Shown in pieces: positions 15,613 to 24,340 of a stretch of 64,000 nucleotides of DNA (position 1 is its first letter; every line of letters starts with the position of its first letter). The DNA comes from an uncultured Bacilli bacterium (GTDB lineage: Bacteria; Bacillota_I; Bacilli_A; RF39; UBA660), in contig CAJUBJ010000006.1 in assembly GCA_910584655.1 (NCBI GenBank), forward strand, positions 1 through 64,000. The letters are read 5' to 3'. The translations under genes and the position numbers were made by a program. The notes beneath the pieces are model-generated. The model worked only from the letters and a program-made list of their open reading frames with translations, was not told the origin of the DNA and did not search any database.

Positions 15613-16431
15613 TTATGTGGCATTTTTTATGGGAATAAAGTTAGATATAAAATTATATTTATCACGATTTAAGATATAAAGATATCCAAATATGCTAAAA
15701 CATAAAGCTCCAATAAAATTTACAAATAGATCTTTCATTGTATCAATTATACCTATATCTAAATAGCCCCCTTCAATTTTAGTTTCTATGATATTTCCAT
15801 TATCATCAACAGAATATATCATTGTATAGTTAATATTTTTTAGTTCAACAGGAATATTTTTACCTTCTTCATTTAGTGCTACTGAACTTATGCTTGATAC
15901 TATTCGATCTTTTTGCATATCTGTTTTAAAATAGATATCTGTTCCATATTCGAAAAATTCCCATAAAACTCCAATTGTCATTGAAAAACAAAATGATACT
16001 ATTGCTACAAATATTGGAGATAAGTTAATACTCTTTATATTTTGGTTAAGTAAATCAATAAGAGCAAATCCAACTCCTGCTGCTATAAAACCATTTATAG
16101 TATGTAACATAGTATCCCAGTATGGAATTACACCATAAAAATTATTAATTTCTCCTAATATTTCAGCAGAAAAAATAAATAGCATTATTATAATTTCTAA
16201 AGCATTTGGTAATTCAATTTTAAATTTCTTTTCTATAAAAAAAGGAATAAGAAATAATATTAAAGATAACAAACATAGAGCGGCATTATTTAAATCACCC
16301 CTTAAGAATTCTAAAGCCATACAAATTATAACTAAGGCGCGTAAAGTAAAATAGACAATAATAGAACTGCTTCGGTGTTCTTTATATGCTTTTCTTAATT
16401 CTTCTTGTAAATTTTTAATTTTGCGTTTCAT
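15613..16431 (-). CDS. Multi-pass membrane protein, DUF2238-like
   Basis: 272 residues with about seven predicted membrane helices. The stretch YGVIPYWDTMLHTINGFIAAGVGFALIDLLNQ is the conserved core of DUF2238-type proteins, and VLWEFFEYGTDIYFKTDMQKDRIVSSISS follows as in that family. An extracytoplasmic loop with GNIIETKIEGGYLDIGIIDTMKDLFVNFIGAL lies before the last helices. Function of the family is unknown. Start at MKRKIKN with GAGAAG upstream. It stands alone; no terminator of note is seen just after it. Confidence 0.7.
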   Translation of the reverse strand: MKRKIKNLQEELRKAYKEHRSSSIIVYFTLRALVIICMALEFLRGDLNNAALCLLSLILFLIPFFIEKKFKIELPNALEIIIMLFIFSAEILGEINNFYGVIPYWDTMLHTINGFIAAGVGFALIDLLNQNIKSINLSPIFVAIVSFCFSMTIGVLWEFFEYGTDIYFKTDMQKDRIVSSISSVALNEEGKNIPVELKNINYTMIYSVDDNGNIIETKIEGGYLDIGIIDTMKDLFVNFIGALCFSIFGYLYILNRDKYNFISNFIPIKNAT

Positions 16432-16495
16432 ATTTTCAACTTCTCTCTAATAATATATTAACAAAACAAAAGAATTATTCCTAGTTGAATAATTC

Positions 16496-18355
16496 TTAAA
16501 AATTATTAAATAAACAGATATTAACAAATTCCTTTTTTTCTCTGTTGTTTATTAGATTGGATATATAAATAAGAGACTTTCTAAATTCTAATACTAATTT
16601 ATCTCTTTGATCATCTTCATTCATATAAATTTGTAATGTATTAATAATTAATGGAATATATTGATTAATTAAGTCTTTTATAGTATCAAAATTAATATTG
16701 TTGTACTTAATATCTATATAATTGTTTTCTATAACCTTGAAATCTGTCAAATTAATAAAATTTTCTATTATATCTAATGCTTTTTCATCTTCTACTTTAT
16801 TTATAACTAGTTTAGCTAGTACTCTATAGTATGAAAGTTCTGAAATATAATTAATGTAATCAAAATATGGCATTATTAGTGTATTGTTTTTAATAAGACC
16901 AACGGAAGAGATGCCATAATATGAATTATCTATTGTTCCACATATTGGATTTATAATTAAATCATTAGTATTTATTATTTGACTTATATTGTTTAAAATA
17001 GTAATTTTTTTAGCGAAATCGTTGTTATTGGCAGATAAGATGTAAGAATTTGATTTGTTAGAACGTCTTATTTCATACCATAAATTATTTTGTGTACAAC
17101 TTCTTATGTATTCACTTAAAATCTTAAAAATAGTTGATAAGTTTCCATTTAAATATATTGATATAGTTGATTCTTCTAATTTTGTATTAAATAATGAAAA
17201 ATTACTATTTAATAGTTCAGAATTAAAACATGTTGCTTCTTTAAATGTTAAATTTATGAATTCAAATAAATTTTCTGTTAGTTTATATTTTTTGCATATA
17301 TAATGTTTTTGTTCATTTTTATTAAACTCTAATAATATATTATAAAGGTCTTCTTCTGATAAAGTGTCTAATCGATAAAGGTCTTCATCTGTTACTAAGG
17401 ATGTATACTTAATGTTTAAATCATCATAAGCATAGTTAGACATTTTATCAAGGAAAATACGATATAATTTATAAACAAGATTAGCTTGAATTTGATTTAA
17501 ATTATCATTGTTATTTTCATATTCTTTTTCATAAAGCAGTTCTATATCAAATGAGCCACTATTGTATCTTTCTTTTAGCATATTATCTAATAATTTGCTA
17601 TTATCTAAAGGATTAGTTAAATGTGTTAATATTTCATTATCTGGTTGATGAATCTGATTATTTTTTTCTTTTTTAGTTAATAAAAGTTTTCGTAAATTAA
17701 CATCATATATTTCAGATAAGTATAAAAGAATTCGTAAATAAGAAGCTTTTTGATTATCTGTCATTTTTCTTTTGTGATTATTATATTCATTAACCATTAA
17801 ATATAGAGATTCTTTGTCAGTATTAAAGCCTAATTTGTCTGCTAACTTTTTTACTTCTTCTGTAAAGCAAATTGACTTTTGTTGAAATTCTTTAAATTCT
17901 ATTTTTGATGATGATGCTAAGTTTTTTAGTTCATTAAAGTCTTCGACACTATTACTATGATTTAAATTATAAAGACAAAATTTTTTAAATATTTCAAATT
18001 GTGTTTCTTTAGGTTCAGAAACTTCCTTATAAGATACATATCTTTCTAATTCTTCTCTTAAATTAATATTATGTATCGTAGATAAACTAACTAGGACTTT
18101 TAAATAGTTTTTCTTATCTACATCATTCATTTGGTCTTTTTTTTCTATATAATTTTCGAGCATATTACAAAATGACTCAAAATCTGTATCAAATCCCATT
18201 TTATTCGTTTTGTGACGAAGATTTTTAGCATATTTTAACGCTTTTTTTTGATAATCTTTAAAATTATCTTTTGATAATTTTTTTAGTTCTTCTAGTTCTT
18301 CAGCTGTTCCTTTTAAAATATAATAACGACAAAATTTACTGAATAGTTCTTCCAT
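16496..18355 (-). CDS. Large protein of unknown function with duplicated N-terminal domain
   Basis: 619 residues, no signal peptide or membrane segment. Two related units of about 115 residues stand in tandem: FCRYYILKGTAEELEELKKL... GFDTDFESFCNMLENYIEKKDQMNDVDKKNYLKVLVSLSTIHNINLREEL and FCLYNLNHSNSVEDFNELKNL... GFNTDKESLYLMVNEYNNHKRKMTDNQKASYLRILLYLSEIYDVNLRKLL. They are helical. The remaining 380 residues contain no motif I know; the last part mentions several Tyr/Asn-rich helices. AGGTGAGAAT precedes the ATG. It lies 37 bases downstream of proS and may share its T-box control. Confidence 0.55.
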   Translation of the reverse strand: MEELFSKFCRYYILKGTAEELEELKKLSKDNFKDYQKKALKYAKNLRHKTNKMGFDTDFESFCNMLENYIEKKDQMNDVDKKNYLKVLVSLSTIHNINLREELERYVSYKEVSEPKETQFEIFKKFCLYNLNHSNSVEDFNELKNLASSSKIEFKEFQQKSICFTEEVKKLADKLGFNTDKESLYLMVNEYNNHKRKMTDNQKASYLRILLYLSEIYDVNLRKLLLTKKEKNNQIHQPDNEILTHLTNPLDNSKLLDNMLKERYNSGSFDIELLYEKEYENNNDNLNQIQANLVYKLYRIFLDKMSNYAYDDLNIKYTSLVTDEDLYRLDTLSEEDLYNILLEFNKNEQKHYICKKYKLTENLFEFINLTFKEATCFNSELLNSNFSLFNTKLEESTISIYLNGNLSTIFKILSEYIRSCTQNNLWYEIRRSNKSNSYILSANNNDFAKKITILNNISQIINTNDLIINPICGTIDNSYYGISSVGLIKNNTLIMPYFDYINYISELSYYRVLAKLVINKVEDEKALDIIENFINLTDFKVIENNYIDIKYNNINFDTIKDLINQYIPLIINTLQIYMNEDDQRDKLVLEFRKSLIYISNLINNREKKEFVNICLFNNF

Positions 18356-18391
18356 ATTCTCACCTATTATAAGTATATCAAAAAAGACGAC

Positions 18392-20089
18392 TTATTTTAA
18401 GCCATCTTTAACAAGTTCTGTAACTTTTGTAACAATTTCTGAAATACTAATTTCTTCTTGTTCTCCATTTACTCTGTATTTTAATTCAACTAAATCATCA
18501 GTAATTTTCTTACCAACTGTGATTCTTAATGGAATACCAATAAGTTCCATATCTTTAAATTTAACTCCAGGTCTTTCTTCACGATTATCATATATAACTT
18601 CGATATTATTTTTTCTTAATTCAGCATAAATTTTTTCAGAAATTGCTGTTTGTTCTTCATTTTTCATGTCAATTTGAACTAATGCAACTTGGTATGGTGC
18701 AACATTCATTGGAAGAATCATACCATCTTTATCGTTATTTTGTTCAATAATACTTGCTAAAATTCTTCCTACTCCTATTCCATAACATCCCATAGTTACA
18801 ACTTTTTCTTGATTATTTTCATCTAAATAAGTTAGGCCTAATTTTTCAGCATATTTTGTACCAAGTTTAAACAAGTTACCAATTTCAATTCCTTTTTTGA
18901 AATATAGTTTTCCTCCGCAACAAGGACAAATATCTCCTTCTTCAACATTTACAATATCAGCAACTATATCATATTTAATGTCATTAGAATTAACATTTAT
19001 ATAATGATAACCTTCTTTGTTAGCTCCACAACAGAAGTTTTTAATTTTTAATACTTCGTTGTCTATTATTACTTTACAATTTAAATCAACTGGTCCTGTA
19101 TATCCAGGTACAGCATTACTTGTTGCAATAAGGGCGTCATCAGCGAAGTTTATTTCTTTTACATTAAGTAATTTACATACTTTATTTTCATTAAGTTCTC
19201 TATCTCCTCTGATAAAGAATACAACTAATTCATTATTTACATTCATAAGTAAAGCTTTTACAGATTTTTTTACATCTAATTTTAAGAATTTACATACATC
19301 TTCAATAGTTTCTTGATGAGGAGTTTCTATTAGTTCCATTTGATGTTCAGCTTCATTATCATTTATTGATGATATACATTCTGATATTTCTAGATTAGTT
19401 GAATAATCACATGAATCACATAGTACTAGTGTATCTTCACCAATATCTGTTACAGCTTGATATTCCTCTGATAAAGTTCCTCCCATTGCTCCACAATCTG
19501 CTTTAACTATTTTGTAGTTAATTCCTAAACGATCATAAATCTTATTATATGCATTTTTCATAATGTTATATGATTCGTCTAATCCTTTTTCATCTCTATC
19601 AAAAGAATAAGCATCTTTCATAATAAATTCTCTAACTCTAATAAGTCCATATCTTGGTCTTGGTTCATCTCTAAATTTATCAGCTTGTTGATATATTGTA
19701 AAAGGTAAGTCTTTATAACTTTTTACCATAGACTTTGCAGCTATAGTAAATAGCTCTTCATGAGTTGGACCTAGTACTAAAGGCTTGTTTCCACGATCTT
19801 TAAGATTAAACATATCATTTCCAAATGCTTCAACTCGGCCACAAGTCTCATAATAATCACTTGGTATTAGACTAGGCATTAATAATTCTTGTGCTCCTGC
19901 GTTATCCATTTCTTCTTTTACTATTTTTTTAATTTTGTCTAAAGTTCTTAATCCTAGTGGTAAGAACATATAAATTCCTGCTCCAACTTTTTTTATCATA
20001 CCACTACGTACTAGTAAATTTCCGCTTGTACTTTCTTCATCTTTGGCATCTTCACGTAATGTGAAAAAATAACTATTATTTATTTTCAT
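18392..20089 (-). CDS. proS: Prolyl-tRNA synthetase
   Basis: 565 residues, bacterial type with the editing domain (INS) inserted between motifs 2 and 3. Motif 1 region (GVGAGIYMFLPLGLRTLDKI), motif 2 (FRDEPRPRYGLIRVREFIMKDAYSFD) and motif 3 (GIGVGRILASIIEQ) are all visible; a C-terminal anticodon-binding domain follows. It charges tRNA-Pro and hydrolyses misformed Ala-tRNA-Pro. AAGGAGGAAAT precedes the ATG. Transcription is controlled by a T-box in the leader whose specifier codon is CCU. Confidence 0.97.
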   Translation of the reverse strand: MKINNSYFFTLREDAKDEESTSGNLLVRSGMIKKVGAGIYMFLPLGLRTLDKIKKIVKEEMDNAGAQELLMPSLIPSDYYETCGRVEAFGNDMFNLKDRGNKPLVLGPTHEELFTIAAKSMVKSYKDLPFTIYQQADKFRDEPRPRYGLIRVREFIMKDAYSFDRDEKGLDESYNIMKNAYNKIYDRLGINYKIVKADCGAMGGTLSEEYQAVTDIGEDTLVLCDSCDYSTNLEISECISSINDNEAEHQMELIETPHQETIEDVCKFLKLDVKKSVKALLMNVNNELVVFFIRGDRELNENKVCKLLNVKEINFADDALIATSNAVPGYTGPVDLNCKVIIDNEVLKIKNFCCGANKEGYHYINVNSNDIKYDIVADIVNVEEGDICPCCGGKLYFKKGIEIGNLFKLGTKYAEKLGLTYLDENNQEKVVTMGCYGIGVGRILASIIEQNNDKDGMILPMNVAPYQVALVQIDMKNEEQTAISEKIYAELRKNNIEVIYDNREERPGVKFKDMELIGIPLRITVGKKITDDLVELKYRVNGEQEEISISEIVTKVTELVKDGLK

Positions 20090-20171
20090 TTTATTTCCTC
20101 CTTATGTTTAATAATATATTCTAAATTATTCGGTCGAATCATTGTCCATTTCATATTATCAGCTCCTAAAT

Positions 20172-20370
20172 AAAAAAAGATGGTACCTAAAGGAGTGCAT
20201 TCGTGCACGGTACCATCCTTATATACTCTTTTTTGATAACGGATAATTATCCGGAAATATTTTCATATTTCATTCATGGGTAGGAATATCTTGCTATTAT
20301 TACTCAATCACACCATACTTGAGCTCTCTTTAAATAAGTGAATAAGATATTATGTCCCAATCAACATATT
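20172..20370 (-). promoter_or_regulatory. T-box riboswitch of proS, specifier CCU (Pro)
   Basis: On the minus strand, stem I has AATATCTT pairing with AAGATATT above the specifier loop and TGGG with CCCA below it. The 3' side of that loop reads CCTA, so the specifier codon is CCU at 20282-20284, proline, in agreement with the gene. The T-box sequence is GGATGGTACCGTGCAC (20203-20218); GATGGTACC (20209-20217) pairs with GGTACCATC (20179-20187) to form the terminator followed by U7. Uncharged tRNA-Pro stabilises the competing antiterminator and lets proS be read. Confidence 0.92.
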
Positions 20371-20376
20371 GCAAAT

Positions 20377-20405
20377 AATATAAAACAATTACTATCTTTT
20401 GTCAA
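20377..20405 (-). promoter_or_regulatory. Promoter of the proS T-box leader
   Basis: TTGACA (20400-20405) and TATATT (20377-20382) with a 17-base spacer, a near-consensus sigma-A promoter. The start point would fall near 20370, giving a leader of about 280 bases before the proS ATG. Confidence 0.85.
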
Positions 20406-20432
20406 ATAGTAATTGTTAACGTTTACAAAAAA

Positions 20433-20876
20433 TTAATAATTATTAGGATTTTGTTGATACATTTGGTTCTGATTCATTGGATTTGGTTGGTTCATTGGAT
20501 TTGGTTGGTTCATTGGATTTGATTGACCCATTGGTGATGGTTGATTATTCATCATTGTTGGTGCTTGACCGCCACCCATCGAACCATTTTGATTAGCTGA
20601 TGCTACTATTTGTGCAAGTTTAACTTTGAATTCCTTTTCTTCTTGATCGTCTAATCCAATATGATCAATTCTTACTATTTGGCTATGGTCAAATAATAGG
20701 GTTTGATCAGAACTTAGTGAACCTTCTGGGAATAAAACTCCTGAATAATCGTATATTTTGTCTGGTTTACTTGCATCCATTGTACAAAATCCGTTTATCA
20801 TGACTCTTTTGCTACCGTTTTGTAATAATACTACTGATCCAACTGGTAAATATTTTTCTCTCATTTGTCCATTCAT
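20433..20876 (-). CDS. DUF4176-like protein with MNQPNP-type tail
   Basis: 147 residues from the ATG at 20876 (AAAGGA nine bases upstream); an ATG three codons earlier has no room for a site. The body, EKYLPVGSVVLLQNGSKRVMINGFCTMDASKPDKIYDYSGVLFPEGSLSSDQTLLFDHSQIVRIDHIG, matches the DUF4176 proteins often coded in type VII secretion loci of Firmicutes. The C-terminus is a low-complexity tail with three PNPMNQ-type repeats. No other type VII gene is in the window, so a link to secretion is not shown. Separate from proS; its own promoter must lie upstream of 20885. Confidence 0.65.
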   Translation of the reverse strand: MNGQMREKYLPVGSVVLLQNGSKRVMINGFCTMDASKPDKIYDYSGVLFPEGSLSSDQTLLFDHSQIVRIDHIGLDDQEEKEFKVKLAQIVASANQNGSMGGGQAPTMMNNQPSPMGQSNPMNQPNPMNQPNPMNQNQMYQQNPNNY

Positions 20877-20934
20877 ATAATTCATTCCTTTACTTTACTC
20901 ATTAAAGTATACTATATATTTTTATTGATGTCTA

Positions 20935-20966
20935 GTAAAAAAGATTGCCTAAGTAATAGCAATCTT
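20935..20966 (-). terminator. Terminator of the 680-residue membrane-protein gene
   Basis: An 8-bp stem, AAGATTGC (20941-20948) with GCAATCTT (20959-20966), followed on the minus strand by U6. It lies 10 bases after the stop codon. Confidence 0.85.
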
Positions 20967-20975
20967 TATACTAAA

Positions 20976-23018
20976 TTATTCTATTCCAATTTCTTTTAAA
21001 GCCGCAGTTATTTCTTCTTCAGTTGCTGTTCCTTGAAGAGCTTTAATAACTTTTCCATCTTTAATAAAATAGATAATTGGATATTCTGCACAATTTTGTG
21101 TTGGTGGTGTTTGTGTATCTGGTGCATCTGGATGTGCCTGTTCATAAGCTATTGGTGGAACTGAAGAGTTTCCTTCTCCAACTTTGCAAACAGGTACTAC
21201 ATCCTTAAATAATTCTTTAAATTCATTATTAGCATAGTATTCAGAATAGCTATAACTATAGAAATCTATTTTATCTTGAGCAGTTCTTAAGTTGGCAAAT
21301 AAATTAGCAGCATCTAGTTCACTTATAGTTGAATAATAATTTGAACCAACATATAATACTGTTCCTTTATTTTTTGTAAATAATTCCTTAACATCTTCTA
21401 ATTCATATAAAGGATACATTCCATAACTATTTAAATGACTTTTTATATCCTCTTGTGCCATGTTTTCTAACTCTTCATAAAGAGTCTTTAAGGATTCATC
21501 TTTATCTGCAATTTCTTTTAATTTTTCTAATATTTTTTCTTCATCTAAGTCTTCTTCTGTAATTACTTTATCTTTATCCACTTTATTTAATGAATCTTTT
21601 GATTCAATTCCATATGTTCCCTCTACAGATACATATTGATCATTATATTCAACTTTAACTTTATATTCTCCATTAATTGAATCTTTTGTTTCATTATAAC
21701 TTAAGTAAATAGTTCCATTAACTTTTTCATCTTCATCTATAATTTCAAAATCAAAATCAATTAATTTTTCAGACATTTCTCTAACTGTTAATTCTGCTAC
21801 TTTTTCTTCATTATAAGTTATTTCTATTTTTGAATTTTTATCTTGTTTTTTTGAAGTAATTTCGATAACTTCACTACCATAAGTGCTTTCACTATTATTA
21901 TCTATCTTAAATTCAAAATTTTCTCCATCATGATAAAAATGTAATAATTCATCTTTACCAAATTTTAAATCTAACCCTGCAAATGTATTAAACATTCCTT
22001 TTGTATATAAACTTATTGTGAATTTTCCATCAAATTCAATTTCCTTAGCGGCTTTTTTCATTTCCTTAAGCTCGTCTTCAATTTCTTCTTTATCAACACC
22101 GCTTAATTTAGCCATTTTCTTTAGGAATTCTTTATCTTCTAACAAATTTTCAGCAATTGACTTATATAAATTTTGAACTGCTTTATCATCTAATTGATAG
22201 CTATGTTTGGTAACTTTAGTTTTCTTACCAGCTATTTTTATTTCTTCATTAGATTTTTTCATTTCTTTACTATCTAAAGATTTAATTAAAGCATCTTTCA
22301 TAGCTTTAATTACATAATCATAATTTTCTGATTCTAAGGCAACGTTTTCGTCTAATTCCTTTTTTAAGTCTTCTAAAGACTTTTTCAAATTTTCTAATTC
22401 AGAAGAAAAGTCTTCCATTTCTTCTTTAAGATAACCTTCATATAAATTTGAACCTACATAAAGATAATCATCTTCGGCAAAGGCATTTACTTCTATTTTT
22501 TCAGATTTTCCTTTTAGGAATACACTTCCTTGCATTAACATGTTATTTAAATCTAAACCTACTTCGCCACCGATACTATAATCGCTTAGATTAAATCCTA
22601 GTTCTTTAATATCTTCTATGTTAGAATCTAGCTTAATATCTCCTTTTAAGATAACTGCTTTATTTTCAATATCTAACAAATCAGATATTTTTTCCACTTC
22701 ATCAATACTATTATTTATTCCTTTGTATAAGTTATTTATAGTACTTTTGAATACTGCTTTTGGGGATGATGTTACTACTTTAAATGCAATTCCTCCTATT
22801 AGGAGGATAATTACTACAGAAATTGCTATTATTGGAACTAAGCCTATTTTTTTAAAAATATTTTCTTTTACAGGGGGAACAGTTTCTGGAGTGTAATTCA
22901 TACCCATATTTTGATTCATTGTTTGATTCTGATAAACAGGATTTGGTGATACTACTTGATTATTTTCTGGAGTTACTGGTTGCATAGTAGAATCATTGCT
23001 ATTTACTTCATTGTTCAT
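20976..23018 (-). CDS. Membrane-anchored protein with LppX/LolA-like body and cysteine-less thioredoxin-like C-terminus
   Basis: 680 residues. An Asn/Gln/Pro-rich cytoplasmic tail (1-50) leads to one membrane helix (about 55-78, VPIIAISVVIILLIGGIAF). The outer part, about 480 residues, is strand-rich and resembles the second paralogue at 24341 (SPKAVFKSTINNLYKGI... against NPKNVYETTIKSAFKNI...). The last 130 residues look like a thioredoxin fold: TVLYVGSNYYSTISELDAANLF, then a proline loop EYPIIYFIKDGKVIKAL, but the CxxC position reads GSNYYS. Two cysteines (VPVCKVG and TQNCAEY) lie elsewhere in this domain and could pair. Divergent from dacF. Role unknown, perhaps cell envelope. Confidence 0.6.
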   Translation of the reverse strand: MNNEVNSNDSTMQPVTPENNQVVSPNPVYQNQTMNQNMGMNYTPETVPPVKENIFKKIGLVPIIAISVVIILLIGGIAFKVVTSSPKAVFKSTINNLYKGINNSIDEVEKISDLLDIENKAVILKGDIKLDSNIEDIKELGFNLSDYSIGGEVGLDLNNMLMQGSVFLKGKSEKIEVNAFAEDDYLYVGSNLYEGYLKEEMEDFSSELENLKKSLEDLKKELDENVALESENYDYVIKAMKDALIKSLDSKEMKKSNEEIKIAGKKTKVTKHSYQLDDKAVQNLYKSIAENLLEDKEFLKKMAKLSGVDKEEIEDELKEMKKAAKEIEFDGKFTISLYTKGMFNTFAGLDLKFGKDELLHFYHDGENFEFKIDNNSESTYGSEVIEITSKKQDKNSKIEITYNEEKVAELTVREMSEKLIDFDFEIIDEDEKVNGTIYLSYNETKDSINGEYKVKVEYNDQYVSVEGTYGIESKDSLNKVDKDKVITEEDLDEEKILEKLKEIADKDESLKTLYEELENMAQEDIKSHLNSYGMYPLYELEDVKELFTKNKGTVLYVGSNYYSTISELDAANLFANLRTAQDKIDFYSYSYSEYYANNEFKELFKDVVPVCKVGEGNSSVPPIAYEQAHPDAPDTQTPPTQNCAEYPIIYFIKDGKVIKALQGTATEEEITAALKEIGIE

Positions 23019-23121
23019 ATAAACTTCTAACCTCTTTCTATTTTATCATTATAGCATTGTCTTTTGCTTTTATAAAGTAATAAAATTAATTTTTTAGAAT
23101 ATTTTTTATTAAGGTGATTTT

Positions 23122-24261
23122 ATGAAAAAAGTGTTATTCTTTTTTATTACAGTGTTTTCTCTATTTGGAAAGTGTTTTGCATTAGAATTAACTCATTATA
23201 GTAGTTCTGCTGTTTTGATAGAACCCTCAACTAAAACTATTTTGTATGAAGTTAATAAGGATGAAAGAAGACCACCAGCTTCAATGACAAAAATGATGAC
23301 TTTACTTTTAATTATGGAAAAGATTGATGATGGTAGTATAAAGTTAGACGATAAAGTGTTAATAAGCAAAAATGCTTCTAGTATGGGTGGAAGCCAGGTT
23401 TTCTTACAAGAAAATATGCAAATTGAAGTTGAACAATTAGTTAAAAGTATTGCGATTGCTAGTGGAAATGATGCCGCTGTTGCTATGGCTGAACATATTG
23501 CTGGTAGTGTAGATGAATTTGTTAATATGATGAATGATAAAGTACAAGAATTAGAGTTAAAGAACACACATTTTGTAAATGTGCATGGTTTGGATGCCGA
23601 AAATCATTATTCATCAGCATTTGATATGGGACAAATTGCTTTAGAATTATTAAAACATGAAAAAATATTAGACTTTACTTCTTTATATGAAGATTATTTA
23701 GTCAAGCCTGATGGCACTAAAACATGGTTAGTTAATACTAATAAATTGGTTAGATTTTATAGTGGAGTTGATGGTTTAAAAACAGGATATACATCTACAG
23801 CAGGTTATTGTCTTACTTCTACAGCCAAAAAGAATAATATTAGGTTTGTTACTGTAGTTATGGGAGCAGATACTACAGAACATAGAAGTGAGGATACTAC
23901 TAGTATGTTAAACTATGCTTTTACAACATACAAATTAAATAATATTTTAGAAAAAGATAAGATAATTGCTGAAATAGAAGTAAATAAAGGAAAGCAAGAT
24001 AAAGGTACTATCTCAGTAAAAGAAGATGTTACAGATTTAATAAAACAAAATGAAGAAAAAAATTATTCATATAATATTAACAAATATAAGGTTAGTGCAC
24101 CAATAATAAAGGGAAGTATTGTTGGTAACCTAGAAGTTATTGACAATAATGGCAAAGTAGTTAAAACGGTTGATTTAATAATAAATGAAAGCATAGAAAA
24201 ACAAAATTTCTTCAATTTATATTTTGACTTATTTAAAAAAATAATTAATGGCTTTTTATAA
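23122..24261 (+). CDS. dacF: D-alanyl-D-alanine carboxypeptidase (penicillin-binding protein, DacF/DacA type)
   Basis: 379 residues. A signal peptide (1-19, cleaved after CFA) leads to the peptidase S11 domain: SxxK is S54-M-T-K57, SxN is S114-G-N116 and KTG is K220-T-G222. A C-terminal domain with strand-rich sequence and a terminal amphipathic helix (NFFNLYFDLFKKIINGFL) should hold it at the membrane. It trims the last D-Ala from peptidoglycan stem peptides. The overall form suits DacF, which in Bacillus lies next to spoIIA; here it is not next to sigF. AAGGTGATTTT precedes the ATG. No terminator of note follows. Confidence 0.9.
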   Translation: MKKVLFFFITVFSLFGKCFALELTHYSSSAVLIEPSTKTILYEVNKDERRPPASMTKMMTLLLIMEKIDDGSIKLDDKVLISKNASSMGGSQVFLQENMQIEVEQLVKSIAIASGNDAAVAMAEHIAGSVDEFVNMMNDKVQELELKNTHFVNVHGLDAENHYSSAFDMGQIALELLKHEKILDFTSLYEDYLVKPDGTKTWLVNTNKLVRFYSGVDGLKTGYTSTAGYCLTSTAKKNNIRFVTVVMGADTTEHRSEDTTSMLNYAFTTYKLNNILEKDKIIAEIEVNKGKQDKGTISVKEDVTDLIKQNEEKNYSYNINKYKVSAPIIKGSIVGNLEVIDNNGKVVKTVDLIINESIEKQNFFNLYFDLFKKIINGFL

Positions 24262-24340
24262 GTCTTTTTTATATATTTATTTTTTTCTTTATGATATAAT
24301 TTATTAGAATAGAGAAAAATATAAGAAAGAAGTGATTTTT

